Assembly: GCA_021464245.1 (NCBI GenBank) | Contig: JADCRB010000016.1 | Location: forward strand, 13,757,440-13,821,439 | Reading direction: 5' to 3' | Source of the DNA: Carallia brachiata | Taxonomy: Eukaryota; Streptophyta; Magnoliopsida; Malpighiales; Rhizophoraceae | Length of the DNA stretch: 64,000 nt | Shown: positions 46,168 to 58,626 of the stretch, in pieces | How positions within the stretch are numbered: the first letter of the stretch is position 1 | How the letters are laid out: each line of letters starts with the position of its first letter | Notes under the pieces: model-generated | The model's input: only the letters and a program-made list of their open reading frames with translations | What the model was told of the DNA's origin: nothing | Database searches by the model: none | Program-made: the position numbers and the translations under genes

Positions 46168-49100
46168 ATGATTGTCTGTATCATCCTTCTTTCTGTTTCT
46201 GTTAGTTTCAGTGCTCTAAATCGCAGGAGGCCTGGATTCAAGCGGTTACTGGTTCTCTAACAGCGAGCTCCCTATTTCTGGCATTGATTCTTCTCTTTTT
46301 ACCCATGTTTTATGTGCTTCTGCTTACATAAACGCTTCCAGTTACCAGCTTTATATTAAGTCTTCTGACGAGAAATACTTCTCTACGTTCACAAGCACCA
46401 TCAAAGGCAAAAACCCTTCTGTTGCTTCACTTTTGTCCATCTGGGCTGGTCGGGAAAACCTCCTAATCTTTGCTTCAATGATAAATGAGTCTTCTTATAG
46501 AAAGGCCTTCGTTGAATCCTCCATAAAGATGGCAGGCTGTATAGCTTTGGTGGTCTTGACCTGTCCGGAGTTGTGCCTAGTATGAGCATCAACATGACCA
46601 ATTTAGGAACCCTTTTCAACGAGTGGCGAAAAGCTGCAGATTTTGAGTCTAAAAACTCAGGCAAGCCGAGGTTGCTCTTGGTTATGGCAGCTTTTCGCTC
46701 ACCTTCTCTGGATTCTGTCACTTATCCGATTGACTCCCTTATCCGGAACTTGGATTGGGTACATCTTGTTGCATATGACTATTATGTTCCTAGAAACAGT
46801 AATGTCACAGGTGCGCATGCTGCTCTTTATGGGGACTCGAATTGGGTTAACACCGATAGCTGCATAAAAGAGTGGTCTGCTCTCGGCTTTTCTGCTAGTA
46901 AGCTAGTTTTAGGACTGCCTTATCATGGCTTTAATTGGCTGTTAGTAAACCCGAATGACAATGGTATTGGTGCTCCGACGTCCGGTCCAGCCATAACTCC
47001 AAATGGTTCCATAGGTTACAAGTCCATTAAATCATTCATTCGAAACTATGGGTTTGGAGCTGCTGCAGTCTACAATTCTACATATGTGGTAAACTTCTTC
47101 ACTGTGGGGACGACATGGATCAATTTTGATGATGTGGAGGCTATTAAAACTAAAGTCTCTTATGCAAAGCGGAAGGGTCTGGCTGGTTACAATGTCTATC
47201 AGCTCTCTGATGATGACAATTGGGTTCTTTCCCTAGCAGGTAAGCAGTCGATAGCCCTTTGATACATGCTAACTTTCCTACACCTAGCACCCTCCCCCAC
47301 CCCCCCTCCCCCGGGACGAAAACAGTGTTGCCAGTATGATACTAGCAAAATTGCCTTGGCATATCAGAAGTAACACAATAACTAATGTTCTCAGCTCAGG
47401 GGAAAGACGAAGATCGGCAGAAAAAAGAGAAGATATTGGCACCTGTTCTGGCTGTGATCGCAGTAGTTTTCCTCTTTTGCTGCTCCATGGCATGTTGTTA
47501 TTTCAAAAGGGTAGTTTTCAGGTCCACAGGTATCTTCTCTTAATTCTGACAATTTCCGATGATTGAATGTACAACTATCAGAGAGAAGTTTTAACCACAA
47601 CAAGCTGAAGGCAAAGGACCTTGTTTTTCTCTCTTGCTTTTGGATGCAGGAACCATTGGCGCTGTTAAAGGGCCCTTATCTATGCTGAAAAACAAAATAT
47701 ACATTTCTGAAAATAACAACACTGATTCTGCGCGCCTCCAAGCTTTTAGCTATGCCACCATCAAAGCAGCAACAGACAACTTTTCAAGCCAAAACAAGCT
47801 TGGACAGGGTGGATATGGCCCTGTCTACAAGGTAATATTTTGGATACAAATGCCAAAGAATACTTTAGGGTGCATGAGACGATGTAAATGCAAGCTACAT
47901 ATATGTAGCTATAACCTCCTATTCCTATAACCGGCATTGTGATTCTGTCACTACTTGAAATGAATTTTCTTTGCTTGGACTCGGCTCAGCAGACAGAACA
48001 ACCTTTGTTTTGGGCTTTGCCAGGGCAGGCTAAGAAAAGAAGAGGAAATAGCAGTGAAGAGGCTTTCAAAAACTTCCAACCAAGGAGCAGAGGAGTTCAA
48101 AAATGAGGTTACCCTCACTGCCAAACTTCAGCATGTAAATCTAGTGAGAGTTTTGGGATTTTGCACTGAGAGGGAAGAAAAGATGCTGATCTACGAGTAC
48201 ATGCCAAACAAAAGCTTGGATTTCTACCTCTATGGTAAATAATTGTTCATACTCCAACTATTGAAAATGGCTTGACACTTGACAGAGATTCCCTGCGGGG
48301 AGAAACAATAATTCAAGTTCATGAATTATAGCCAGATCATTCAAATGTGGACTGCAAAACCTGTTTTCTACAACTGTTTGCTTGTAAGTCTAATCGTACA
48401 AATATATATACAGATCCCATAAGACAAAGGCTCTTAGACTGGAGAAAACGAGTGCACATCATTGAAGGGATTACTCAAGGGCTTCTATACCTCCAGGAAT
48501 ACTCAAATTTCACAATCATCCACCGAGATTTGAAGGCCAGCAATATTCTATTGGACGAGAAAATGAACCCCAAGATATCGGACTTTGGTATAGCTAGACC
48601 TTTCAGAAAAGATGAATATGAAGCAAAAACAGGAAAAATAGTTGGAACATAGTAAGAAGGTCTTCCTGAAAGTTGTTTCTCAATTAAATCTCATTTTTGT
48701 ACACTTAGCAATCTTATTTATCCATGAATCGCAGTGGCTACATTCCTCCCGAGTACATAAGAAAAGGGAAATACTCCATGAAATATGATGTTTACAGCTT
48801 CGGAGTTCTGCTTCTGCAAATCACAAGTGGCAAGAGGACTAACTGCTACTACGGTTCATATGAAAACTTGAATCTTCTTGAATATGTAAGTCTCCTGCTA
48901 TCCCCAGCGTACATAAACAATGTTAATCATTTCCAAGATGCCCTTAAATTCATAATTGGGATGTTTCAGGCATACGAATTGTGGAAAGATGGTAAAGGCT
49001 CGGAGTTCATCGAACCGTCCCTGGACGATTCGTGTTCGTCGTGTAAACTCATGAGATGCATGCAAGTGGCTCTCTTATGCGTCCAGGAAAATCCTATGGA

Positions 49101-49272
49101 CAGGCCAACTATGTTGGAGGTTTCTTTGCTGCTTAAAAGTGAAACTGCTGCTATTGCCAACCCAAAAAGGCCTGCATTTTCTGTACAGAAAGATGAAGAC
49201 GAGGAACAGAAGCTGGGAATTAAAATCTATTCCGTTGATGATGCACCCATTTCCGAAGTGGTACCTCGATGA
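46168..49272 (+). pseudogene. Gene 3: GH18-TM-kinase receptor (subtype B), ectodomain exon frameshifted, kinase intact
   Basis: Seven exons: 46168-47239, 47395-47529, 47650-47831, 48024-48234, 48414-48651, 48735-48885, 48970-49272. All six introns are GT-AG and in phase. Against gene 5, the GH18 exon lacks single bases near 46203, 46242 and 46532. Together they restore frame, but the first leads to a TAA near 46258. From 46573 the exon is open (LLLVMAAFRSPS, LDWVHLVAYDYYV, FSASKLVLGLPYHGFNW, GYNVYQLSDDDNWVLSLAG). The catalytic motif position reads GGLDLSGVVPS, so no DxDxE and no expected hydrolysis. The first kinase exon joins directly to a TM exon. Either a recent pseudogene, or a functional gene with assembly errors in exon 1. 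Confidence 0.8.
47395..49272 (+). CDS. Gene 3 exons 2-7: transmembrane helix and intact RD-type Ser/Thr receptor kinase
   Basis: Exon 2 encodes a short juxtamembrane region and a TM helix ([20 protein letters not shown]) followed by basic KR. The kinase has [10 protein letters not shown] (glycine loop), EEIAVKRL (ATP-binding Lys), EEFKNEV (alphaC Glu), [30 protein letters not shown] (catalytic Asp with preceding Arg, an RD kinase), [32 protein letters not shown] and MDRPTMLEV. It ends with an acidic tail reaching EVVPR. The exon layout and motifs resemble the plant S-domain and DUF26 receptor kinases. It would sit in the plasma membrane and phosphorylate cytosolic partners after ligand sensing. 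No lesion was found from 47395 to the stop, in contrast to genes 2 and 4. Confidence 0.85.
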
Positions 49273-50555
49273 ACTGAAGTTTCTTGTCAATAAAAACGTG
49301 CCTCTGCTGTTTTATTTTTGTCAAATAGTATTTTTTTATTTCTTATTTTTTTGGTCTTGTAATTTTTAATTTTTGCCAAGCAGTATCCCTGTGTATTCTT
49401 TTGTCAGGATTCCCAAATTCTGGCCCATTTTTAACTGTTGAACATTAGTCTTGGCTCACTGGAAAAGAAAAGAATTTTCAAGTTTTGTTTGTGACAAACC
49501 CGTTCAAACAAAAATTTGACAAAAGGCAAAAACTACTTTAAGAGGCTATGATTGCAGTGCTGCAAGGCAAGTCCCAGAGACAAAATCCAAATTTTCTTCC
49601 AAACGAAGCACATGAAAAGCACTCCTACATCTCAAAAGACCAAATGGGTTTTACCCAACCGAAAAGAAAAAAGGACTATGGGCCTTTCTCATTTTCTTGA
49701 CCCATTTCAATTCCCCATTACATGGGACCTTCCTTGAAATCTCCAATATTGTCACGTTTTCGTTACATTGAATTTCTTGGAATCAAAAATTAAAAAAAAA
49801 AAAAAGATGAAGAAGAATTTTAGGCCCCTTCTTGCCAATGTCGGATTCTTCTTGTACATTCCTAAAAAGAAGTCAACATGGAACGAACAAAGAAAAGGCG
49901 AAGTCTTCATTTGCATGCTGAGGCAACAGCCTAGCAGTGGCCTTCCTTGTTATGAACAAAAGAAAGCAAAAAAAAATAAAATAAAATAAAATAATAATCT
50001 AGAAATTGCAAATTTATTCGGTTCAAATGTCAATATTATATCCCTTTAAATAAAGAGCACTAATACGTGTGAACAATTTTTGTGTCTAATATAAGAAGAC
50101 TGATAATTATTACAATAAAATTGATAATTTTTACAAAAAATTAAAAATTGTTATTTTTTATTTCAAATATAACTTTTCTTGTTACAAAAATTATTAATTT
50201 TGTTTCATTTAGAACACTAATTAGAATATCAAAATCATATACACTAATATTTTCTTTTAAATAATAAAAAAAAAAACAGCGCAGCCAAAAAAAAAATGTG
50301 ACAACCCTTCATTTGCAATCAATCTGCAGCACTGTAAAAAATAAAAAAATAAAAGAAGAGGCTTTCCGGCCAAACATTTCTTTGTCTAGCCTACAGCGAC
50401 CGCGCAAGCGTCTAGGAGAGGGAATTGAGGGGTTGGGATTGAACTTTCGCCCATCAATGTAACTATTGGACTATTTTTCGTGATTGTTTCGAATTTGACA
50501 TTTTCTTTCTTCTTTTTTTTTTTTTTTTTTGGTCAGATTAAAGGTTATAAATTTA
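49273..50555. other. Intergenic sequence downstream of gene 3
   Basis: It holds the 3' end of gene 3 and AT-rich DNA. Short frames at 49552-49989 have no family match. No gene was supported. Confidence 0.45.
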
Positions 50556-51293
50556 GGATCTGTTTGGGTTAACTGTTGAATGTTACTGTTAGTTGTTGAT
50601 TGCTACTGCTGATTGCTGATTTCTTATTCCTGCTTACTGTTGTTAATTGCTGATAAAATTAATAAAGTGTTTAGTTAATTTTATACTTACTATTACTGTT
50701 GAATAATGAAATGTCTAATTTAATCATATAATTTGTGTAGATATATCATATTAAAAATTTTATTTTTATATTTTATTATTTTATATTTTAGAATAATATT
50801 TTATAAATAATATTAAAAATTATTTTACTTAATTTTTAAATTTTTAAAAAAATATTAATTTTTATTAAATGATAAAAATTATTATGTTTAAGAATTTTTT
50901 TTATAAATGTCAATATTAAAGAAATTTGAAGTGAAAAAAATATTATTTAAGAATACCCGAAAAAAATTATTGAAGTTATATAAATACTAATAAAATAAAT
51001 TAACATATCTAATTCATGTGTCAAGTAAAAAAATAATATTAAAATTATATAAATATTTTTTAAGGGTAATTTAGTTCATATATATTATTATTAATATTAA
51101 AAAGTGAAAAGTAATTTAAAAAGTAGTAAAAAGTAGTTCAGAGTTGTTTTTCAATTAGCTGCTGTTAGGAAGTCAAATAAGGAAATAAGCACAATCAAAT
51201 AATAACACTAAAAAATTTACCGAACGCCTATCTTCCTGCTTTTAAAAAATAAAACGCAAATACACCTATTCAAAAACTAACCCAAACACCTCC
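50556..51293. mobile_element. Tourist-like (PIF/Harbinger) MITE, 738 bp
   Basis: The left end reads GGATCTGTTTGGGTTAACTG. The reverse complement of the right end reads GGAGGTGTTTGGGTTAGTTT. The inverted repeats are imperfect over about 26 bp. Both sides are flanked by the trinucleotide TTA (50553-50555 and 51294-51296), the Harbinger target duplication. GG..TGTTTGG ends are typical of Tourist MITEs. The left interior has short direct repeats of an ACTGTTGAATGTT or GATTGCTACTG type. The rest is AT-rich and non-coding. Confidence 0.7.
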
Positions 51294-52600
51294 TTAATCT
51301 AATTAACATTTAACTAACAACTATTCTTAGAAGGCTAACTCCCTTAACATTCTCAAAGAACAAATTCTGAATCCATGAAGGAGGAAAGTCAAAGAAGATA
51401 AATCTAAGTAAGTATTGTATTGCACAGTACGATTTGCTTTCTAGAATATGTGTCTCAACAGAACATTCCACCAATAAGATAACAATTCTCCACACTCAAT
51501 CACGAGATTGAATAGAAATAAGAAGATGGTACTCCTATGAAAACTATAAAAAAAAATTACCTGAGAATCAATCTCTAACTCAAATTTGCAAAATTCAAGA
51601 ATCCAAACACAATTAAAGCCATGAAGCATAGCTCACAATTCCGCCACCACCGCCAAGACAACACCCACGGTACGTCTTGAGGGACTACCAACGTGAATGG
51701 GTAGGAGAATTTGACATTTTGTACTACTGAACGTCATTCAAAACCAAATCTTCTTACCACCAAAAAGGAAAGAATAAAAAAGGATTTCTCATCATGTCAA
51801 TGGGCTTGTGATGTTCCTTCTCAGTGCAGTAATAGTGTTTGGTATCGGTCCACCTAAAAAAAAGGTTCTAGTAATTGGTACCAGTCTAAATCACATCGGT
51901 AGACAAGGATAATCTTTGGGCAACCTAGGAATAAAAAGAATGTCAATTGAGTTCATTGACTGCGAATCTCAAGTCCGGAGAAGATTAGGCCTACATAATG
52001 ACCCAGGTGAAACTGCAACACCCAAGTTACGTATGTGTGCGTCAACGGCTCAAGGCATTGAATTTTCACACGAGACACTAGTCTGATAATAATTTAGTGT
52101 ACTTTTTTTTCTATTGGCCAAAATTTGAATCTTCACTCTGTCGCTATTTTCCAATTTAGGGTATTAAATTTGGATTGTGTGTTAATAGATTTCAATCTCA
52201 TTAACACCACATTCAACTATAAATAAATCCATTTAGACCTAATAATGTTATGATAATAAGTCTATCTTCTTAAAATAATTAAATGAGGATGCTAATGGCC
52301 TAATTATGGGCTTTAACTTATAAATATCATAATCAAAATATCTACGAATATATTTAAAAAAAAAAGGAGCATCACATAGGATGTTTGATTGCGGACTTAG
52401 ATTTTGAAACAAGACTCTGTTGAATAGGTCCAATTCCAATAGTGTTATTTCGAATTAAAATTTATAAGTAACTCCCTTTGCTCTTTTTGTTTTTTTTTAA
52501 CTAGTTCGAACTTCGAACGGAGCCGGCGAGTCCAATTGTTATTTGACACCCCTGTATAAAATGTTGGTCCATAACTAAAACTAGCGTTCATTTCGCTTTC
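51294..52600. other. Intergenic sequence
   Basis: No gene or element was recognised. Short frames on the minus strand (51310-51629) lack any family resemblance. Confidence 0.4.
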
Positions 52601-52654
52601 ATTTGTGAGAACGTGATAGGTACTGAAAATTCTTTTTTAAAAAAAATTTATCAA

Positions 52655-52870
52655 AAGGATCAATCCAAAGCAAGCCGCCTCGAATACCCCCGGGAGATTC
52701 CTCGCCGGAGATACTTGGATTCCGGCCTCCGGCGTACCCTACGCTCCCGGCTTCATCAAGGTCAAGGTGTAGGCATTGCAATTTCCAAGCAAGCAAGACC
52801 CGACCCCCACAGGACAGGAGACAATAAATTAATGTTGTTATTGCTAATTCTGTTCTTGTGTTATTGATCC
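52655..52870. other. GC-rich islet with open frames on both strands, possible gene fragment
   Basis: About 150 bp of clearly higher GC content (CCCCCGGGAGATTCCTCGCC, GGCCTCCGGCGTACCCTAC) sits in AT-rich DNA. One plus-strand frame without a start reads GRFLAGDTWIPASGVPY then PGFIKVKV and stops at 52770. An opposite-strand frame (52883-52599) is also open. I recognise neither. It could be a last-exon fragment. Confidence 0.3.
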
Positions 52871-53779
52871 TGATATTTGCCAATGTGTCTCCAATTAATT
52901 CCTAGAAATTAAGACACGTTTTTTTTTTAATACAATTTCAAATGAAAACTTGCCGAATTTTCATTCCGACTTGTTCTGTTTTCTTTTTATGCCATTTCGC
53001 TATACTGCTTCATGCGTGCAGTGATGAAAATAAGTTTGAATAAGAAATACATTATGATACATAGCTTTCTAACAAAGAAATAATATTTGTTCATCTAAAC
53101 CGATCTGCACTGACCGATAAAAAGGGTAAATGATGTATAAGAAGATTAATTACTAGACATAACAACATTTTGATATTGATTTAAACATGTGACATGATGT
53201 ATATCCTAAGTCACTATTTTAAACAGAAAATCTTGAAAGATGGTTGAATTGGCCGTAAAAGGTTTATTGACTCCTCACAAATAGCCGGCCATGCGTAAGG
53301 GCTCTGAGGACCTAGAAATAGCAGCTTTGTTCTAGAAAGAATTTAGTGGAAATGCGGAAAATGGACAAGATTCAACCACGGATCTACTATCTATTCAGAA
53401 TCGACTCTCTTTTTTTTACACAAAAAATTATTTCGGCGGAACATAAATTATCAAATTATTGGGTTGAGACTGAGGTCACCTATTTTATCATTATTTAACA
53501 TTTTCAAAGGAAAAACTTACCTCTCAAACATCAATGAAATTAAATGGGCATCCCTCAAACCCGACTATAGTATTAATAAATTTTAAACTAAATATCGCAT
53601 TCTACAATAAAGATCATAATTAATACAGAGACAGTGATAGTAGTAAGAATCAAACATAAATCAATACAAAAGTAAATTCACTAATTTATCACTGAATTAT
53701 CACCTTAAATAATACTTTATTTAATTATTATTAATAAAAATATGTATGGGAAGAAGACGTAAAAATTATAACAAATAAC
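52871..53779. other. AT-rich intergenic sequence
   Basis: I see nothing supportable here. Confidence 0.45.
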
Positions 53780-54429
53780 TATCACAATTGCCGTAAGGTC
53801 CGCGTCGTGGCTCGGACATCCAATTGAAGAGCACCGCATCATCCGGTTCTTTTCCCCGAATACTGTTACGTGAAAAAAAAAAAAAGTACAGAACAGAAAA
53901 CAAACAAAAAATTTATGTAATTAAATATTTAATTTTTATAACAAAAAATATATAAAAATATATTTTTAAATTTTATTATAATATTTATTATCTCTTTATA
54001 CAAATAATTTAATTAATTACATAAAAAAAAAATTTTTCCTCTCTTTTCCGTCTACCAATATTTTACCCTTTCCCCTAATTCTAAACTCGAAACCAGGATT
54101 TCAGACTTTTGATTTTAAAAAACAAAAAGAGCAGAACATGGATTCTTGAAATAAAATATAAAATTTGAAGAGATGGAGGCTCAGATCCAAATGGGTAAGT
54201 GAGATTTGTCGGCACAGTTCCACAGGATTTTGGAAACCACCGAACCAGAGCCATAGTATGGATCATCAATCTGGGTGTTTTTTTTTTAGGTACATTATCT
54301 GGGAGGGTTCTTGTGCTATGGAAACCGAAACTTTTTCCAGAGGTCTTGCTTGCTACGCTTTATTACATCATGAAAAAGCGAGGAAGGAAAGTTTCTTCTG
54401 TCTAGGCTGAGGAGAAGAAAAAGTTTCTT

Positions 54430-54580
54430 TACATCCGCACAGATGACACGGCCTCCAACACGAAGCCGCTGCTGCTCGTCCTGCCAGCAGTGGTATCGCC
54501 GCCAGTGCCGCAGCCCCCTCCTCCATCCGCCACCGTCACCTCTCGATCCGATGAGTTGTGGGACTGGAGATGTATTTTGT
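54430..54580. other. GC-rich islet, possible gene fragment
   Basis: ACGAAGCCGCTGCTGCTCG and CCGCAGCCCCCTCCTCCATC stand out from the AT-rich flanks. One plus-strand frame reads KPLLLVLPAVVSPPVPQPPP then SATVTSRSDE; the minus strand is open too (54720-54316). No start, domain or paralogue in block copy 1 supports a gene. Confidence 0.3.
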
Positions 54581-55030
54581 TTATATTCAGTTCGCCTTTG
54601 TCTGTAGGATAGATTTGAAAGAAATCGTTGTGAGACATAGCCAATGATTTCTGTCATAAGTCGTCGAGGTGCGGCTTTTGTTGTTTTGTCTAAACGAGTT
54701 ACATCCGTATGAAACTTCAATGAAACTTCAATTTTAATTAGGTTAATTTAATTTTAATTTATTTTCTCGTAAATAATTTATTTAATTAAGTTTTGAATCT
54801 AATTAATTTATAATTTTTGTAACTTAATTAATTGTAAACTATTTAGACCGACTGTTATTCTTGTTTTGCGTAAGATTTTTTGATAGTCGCGTTGGTTTTA
54901 TGCGTAGAATTATATTATTTTATAATTATATTTTTTTAATAAAAAAAATTAACACAAAAGATTGGTGTCTATAATTAACAAAAAAAAAAGGACAAAAGAG
55001 AAGGACAAAAAAAAAAAAAAAAAAAAGAAA
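54581..55030. other. AT-rich sequence private to block copy 2
   Basis: It is not similar to the corresponding part of copy 1 (33750-34540) and has poly-A tracts near 55005-55026. No gene was seen. Confidence 0.4.
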
Positions 55031-55565
55031 AAGGAGACAGATTGCGGGTATTCATATTTTGTTGCTTTAGACGATTCACGACTTTAATAATTAATTTTGA
55101 GGAGGACGATGGCTAGCGGGCAAATGGAACTAAGTTGAACATTTTGAAAGCTGCCAAGACCTGGCTTTTCTTCTATGTCTGTATCTGTGTTGAACTTTTC
55201 CAAGGAAGCGGGTTCAGAAACTTCACAATGCTACATGAAATATTGGAAAGTCAATTTTGTCATAACAATGGAGACACTTTACATATAAATTAAGGTTTGC
55301 TCTTCAATTTCATTATATGTTATGGTTTGGGGTCTGTTTCCACTATGAAATTCTCTCTTTCTTTTTCTTTTTTTTTCTTTTCTTCGTTAAACATACTGGT
55401 AGCATTTGTCAGGAAAAGTAGACTTCTTTGTGTTGACCTCCTTGAGGGATAATGTTAAAATTGACTCAAGGGAAGGCTCATGTGTGGATATATAGATTTT
55501 TGCAGAAACCCATGTTGTTGAATATGTTTTTGAATTTGCAGAACACATGACATAGATAGCTAATC

Positions 55566-58500
55566 ATGTCGTCTCGAATCACCCTTATCATATTGTATGC
55601 ATTTCTTTCCTTAGAACTGCGGCCTGCAAAAGCACAAACGTGGATCAGAGCGGGGTATTGGAACACTGGAACTGATGTCTATAGAAATTCACTCTCAGAC
55701 GTAAATTCTGCACTATATACTCACCTCAGTTGTGCTTATGCTAGTCTGAGTTCATCCACATATGAGCTCTCTGTCTCCTCCACCGATAATCAAACCTTTG
55801 CTGTCTTTACCAACACCGTCAGACAGAAGAACCCGGCAATCATCATGCTTCCGTCCATTGGCGGTGCGTTTGCAGATTACTCAGCATTCTCTCTAATGGT
55901 CAGCAATTCTTCTTTTAGGAAATTAAGTAGCAAGGTTTTATGGTGTTCAGGGCCTAGATTTTTACTGGACTGGAGCACAAACACGTGACGATGTGGCCAA
56001 CACGGGTATCCTGTTTGAAGAATGGCGATCTGCTGCCTCAGAAGCAAGAAACTCTGGCCTGCCAGAACTGATATTGACCGCAGCTGTCCGATACTCTCCG
56101 AGATTAGATGCACGGGGCTTGGATATTGACTCAATAGGGAGGAACTTGAATTGGGTTAATGTGTTGGCTTATGACTTTCGCAGGCCCACATTTTCCAACT
56201 TACAGGTGCTCATGCAGCTTTATATGACCAAAAGAGTAATCTCAGCGTTGATTTCGGCATCAAAGCATGGATAAGTGGAGGATTACCGGCTAACAAGTTG
56301 GTGTTAGGCTTGCCTTTTTACGGTTATGCCTGACACTTCCAGGCCGTTGATGCACCAGCAACCGGACTCCGACCATGATGGATCAATGATATATAAGGAT
56401 ATTAAGAATCAAATAATAATATATGGAGCTGAAATTTTTTATAATGCCACTTATGTGGTAAATTACTGCACTCCTGGGTCATCTTGGATTGGTTTTGACG
56501 ATGTTCAAGCTGTCAGAACTAAGGTTGCTTATGCTACGGAGAAAGGGCTGCTTGTTTATGCTGTATGGCAAGTCCACTATGACAACAATTCTGTGCTTTC
56601 TCTAGCAGGTTAGGACTCTATTTGTTATTGTTATTTTGATTGAAACAATGCTACCAAGAAAGTAGTTGAATAGGTTCTTTTATGGCAACTTTTTTGCTGT
56701 TTAATTCATTGCATACTTGTTCTCAGCTCAAATGCAAGACAACGAAGACAACCGAAGAGGCGGAGATTGTCAGTCATCGTCTTAAGCGCAACTGCTCCAG
56801 TTGTTGTGCTGTTGGCCATGCTATTGCACTTTGCAAAAAGGAAAATGCTGAGTTCAAAGAGTAACACTTTTTTCTAAAGGTCACCATGAAATTTTATGGT
56901 GTTTAATTTTCTTTTTATATGTTTCTTTTCCCCTTTAATTTTTTCCCATTGTTGATGACATTGAGGAATGCAGGTAAACGATCATTGTTGACAGTAAAGA
57001 GCATGGCTCCGGTAATGTCCCAAATCTGATAGTTTATAGTTTGGCGGACATTGAGAAGGCTACAGATGGATTTTCATTTTAAAATAAGCTTGGGGAGGGT
57101 GGATATGGTCCAGTTTACAAGGTAATCCTTCACAAAGTCATCTACATTGTGGCAATGCTTCTTTTATGTAAAACATTTCACACTCTGGCTTCACAGTTTG
57201 TTCCCTTCTGTTTATTCCTGAATGGTTGACAAGCATTCCTACAAAATTACGAATGAACTAATTTGTCCCACTTTTGGCTGAGTATAACACTCAGTCAATT
57301 TCATGGTGTATATGATTATAGATAGAGATACAACTTCAGTTCGGGCATTCAGCTTTTCCAGGGAAAACTGCTAGAAATGATTGTGTTTGACAGGGTATGC
57401 TGGCAGGTGAACAAGTAATAGCAGTGAAAAAACTTTCAAAAGCCTCTACACAAGGATTTGAGGAATTCAAGAATGAGGTTGCGGTTACTGCGAAACTACA
57501 AGATGTGTATCTGGTCAAATTTTGGGATTCTGTATTGACAAAGAAGAGCAAATGTTGATCTATGAATACATGCCAAACAAGAGCTTGGATTACTATCTGT
57601 TCGGTTTGTATTCTTTCTTTAAGTCACAAAAAATGAGCAACCCTTGCGCGTAATTCAGTATTAGATCCCTGAAGTAGAAAATTTTGTCTCATTATTTCTG
57701 CACCATGCTTACCTGTTTGCTCTGCAATGATCACGCAATAGCATTTTTTTTTTGGCTTTGTTATCTGATTTACACCCCATCAGATTGGCAAAAACGAGTT
57801 GAAATTATTGAAGGGATTACTGAAGGGCCTTTATATCTGCAAGAGTATTTGAGACTGACAATCATCCATCATGACCTTAAAGCCAGCAATATTTTGTTGG
57901 ACAAGGGTATGAAGCCTAAGTATCAGATTTTGGCATGGCTAGAAGTTTTGCAAAAGATGGACAAGAAGCAAACACTAATTGGATTGTTGGAACATAGTAA
58001 GTACACAGAAACTGAAGTTATGTGTTGCAAAATTTCCTTTCATTTGTGACCATTTGGTTGAAATCACTTTTCTGATGCAGTAGTTATGTTCCTCCAGAAT
58101 ACGTTAAAGAAGGGATATATTCCACCAAATCTGATGTTTATAGTTTTGAAGTGTTGCTTCTGCAAATCATAAGCGGCAAGAGGAATGCTTGTTTTTATGG
58201 TTTGAACGAAAATTTGAGCCTTCTGGAGTGTGTAAGTATCTTTAAAAGTCCATACGTATATTATTGTAGAATACAACATTTTGAATTTGATGTACATGTT
58301 AGATTATTTATTGACAGGCGTATGAGCTGTGGAAAGAAGGCAAGGGCATGGAGATTATGGATCCTCCACTGGATGATAGGCTATCTCCTTGCAAATTAAT
58401 AATTTGCCTGCAAATTGCTCTACTATGTGTCCAACAATACCCCAGTGATAGGCCATCCATGTTGGAAGTTTCTTCGATGCTCAAAAATGAAAATGCAGCA

Positions 58501-58626
58501 CTGAAGATTCCCAAGTTGCCTGCTTTCTCCACGAAGATTGAAGAAGATGGCAACATCCAGTCTCCACTGTGCATTGAAAATGTCTCGGTAGACAAAGCAA
58601 CGATTTCTGAAGTTTTTGCACGATGA
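55566..58626 (+). pseudogene. Gene 4: GH18-TM-kinase receptor pseudogene (subtype A)
   Basis: Exons by alignment with genes 2 and 3: 55566-56608, 56727-56860, 56974-57121, 57394-57603, 57784-57996, 58081-58231, 58318-58626. Signal peptide MSSRITLIILYAFLSLELRP, then AQTWIRAGYW. The catalytic site reads GLDFYWTGAQ, so the acid is absent. Lesions: a 20-bp loss near 55923; one-base loss near 56200 (SNFTGAH region); loss with TGA near 56331; one-base loss near 56743; two stops at 57027-57032; TAA in FSFENK (57080); one-base loss near 57518; HRD changed to HHD (57868); one-base loss near 57920 before DFG. The last exon is intact (LCVQQYPSDRPSMLEVSSML, ending SEVFAR). It is the empty-site allele for the copia insertion in gene 2. 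Confidence 0.9.

Larger units (their letters stand above)
33181..49300. repeat. Segmental duplication block, copy 1 (genes 2 and 3)
   Basis: This block and 53780-64000 share the same ordered content: a non-coding lead (33210-33700 and 53795-54445, for example AGAGCAGAACATGGATTCTT against AGGGCAGAACATAGATTCTT), an A-type gene, a spacer with CTTTCGGTCAATAATTTTGT, a GC-richer piece (44630-44920 and 61804-62090), and a B-type gene. Copy 1 additionally contains the copia element at 35928-41030. Copy 2 additionally contains the 542-bp insertion at 59259. Confidence 0.8.

Noticed and set aside
31926..58626. The receptor genes as active chitinases
   Set aside because: The GH18 catalytic Glu and supporting Asp are missing in all five copies.
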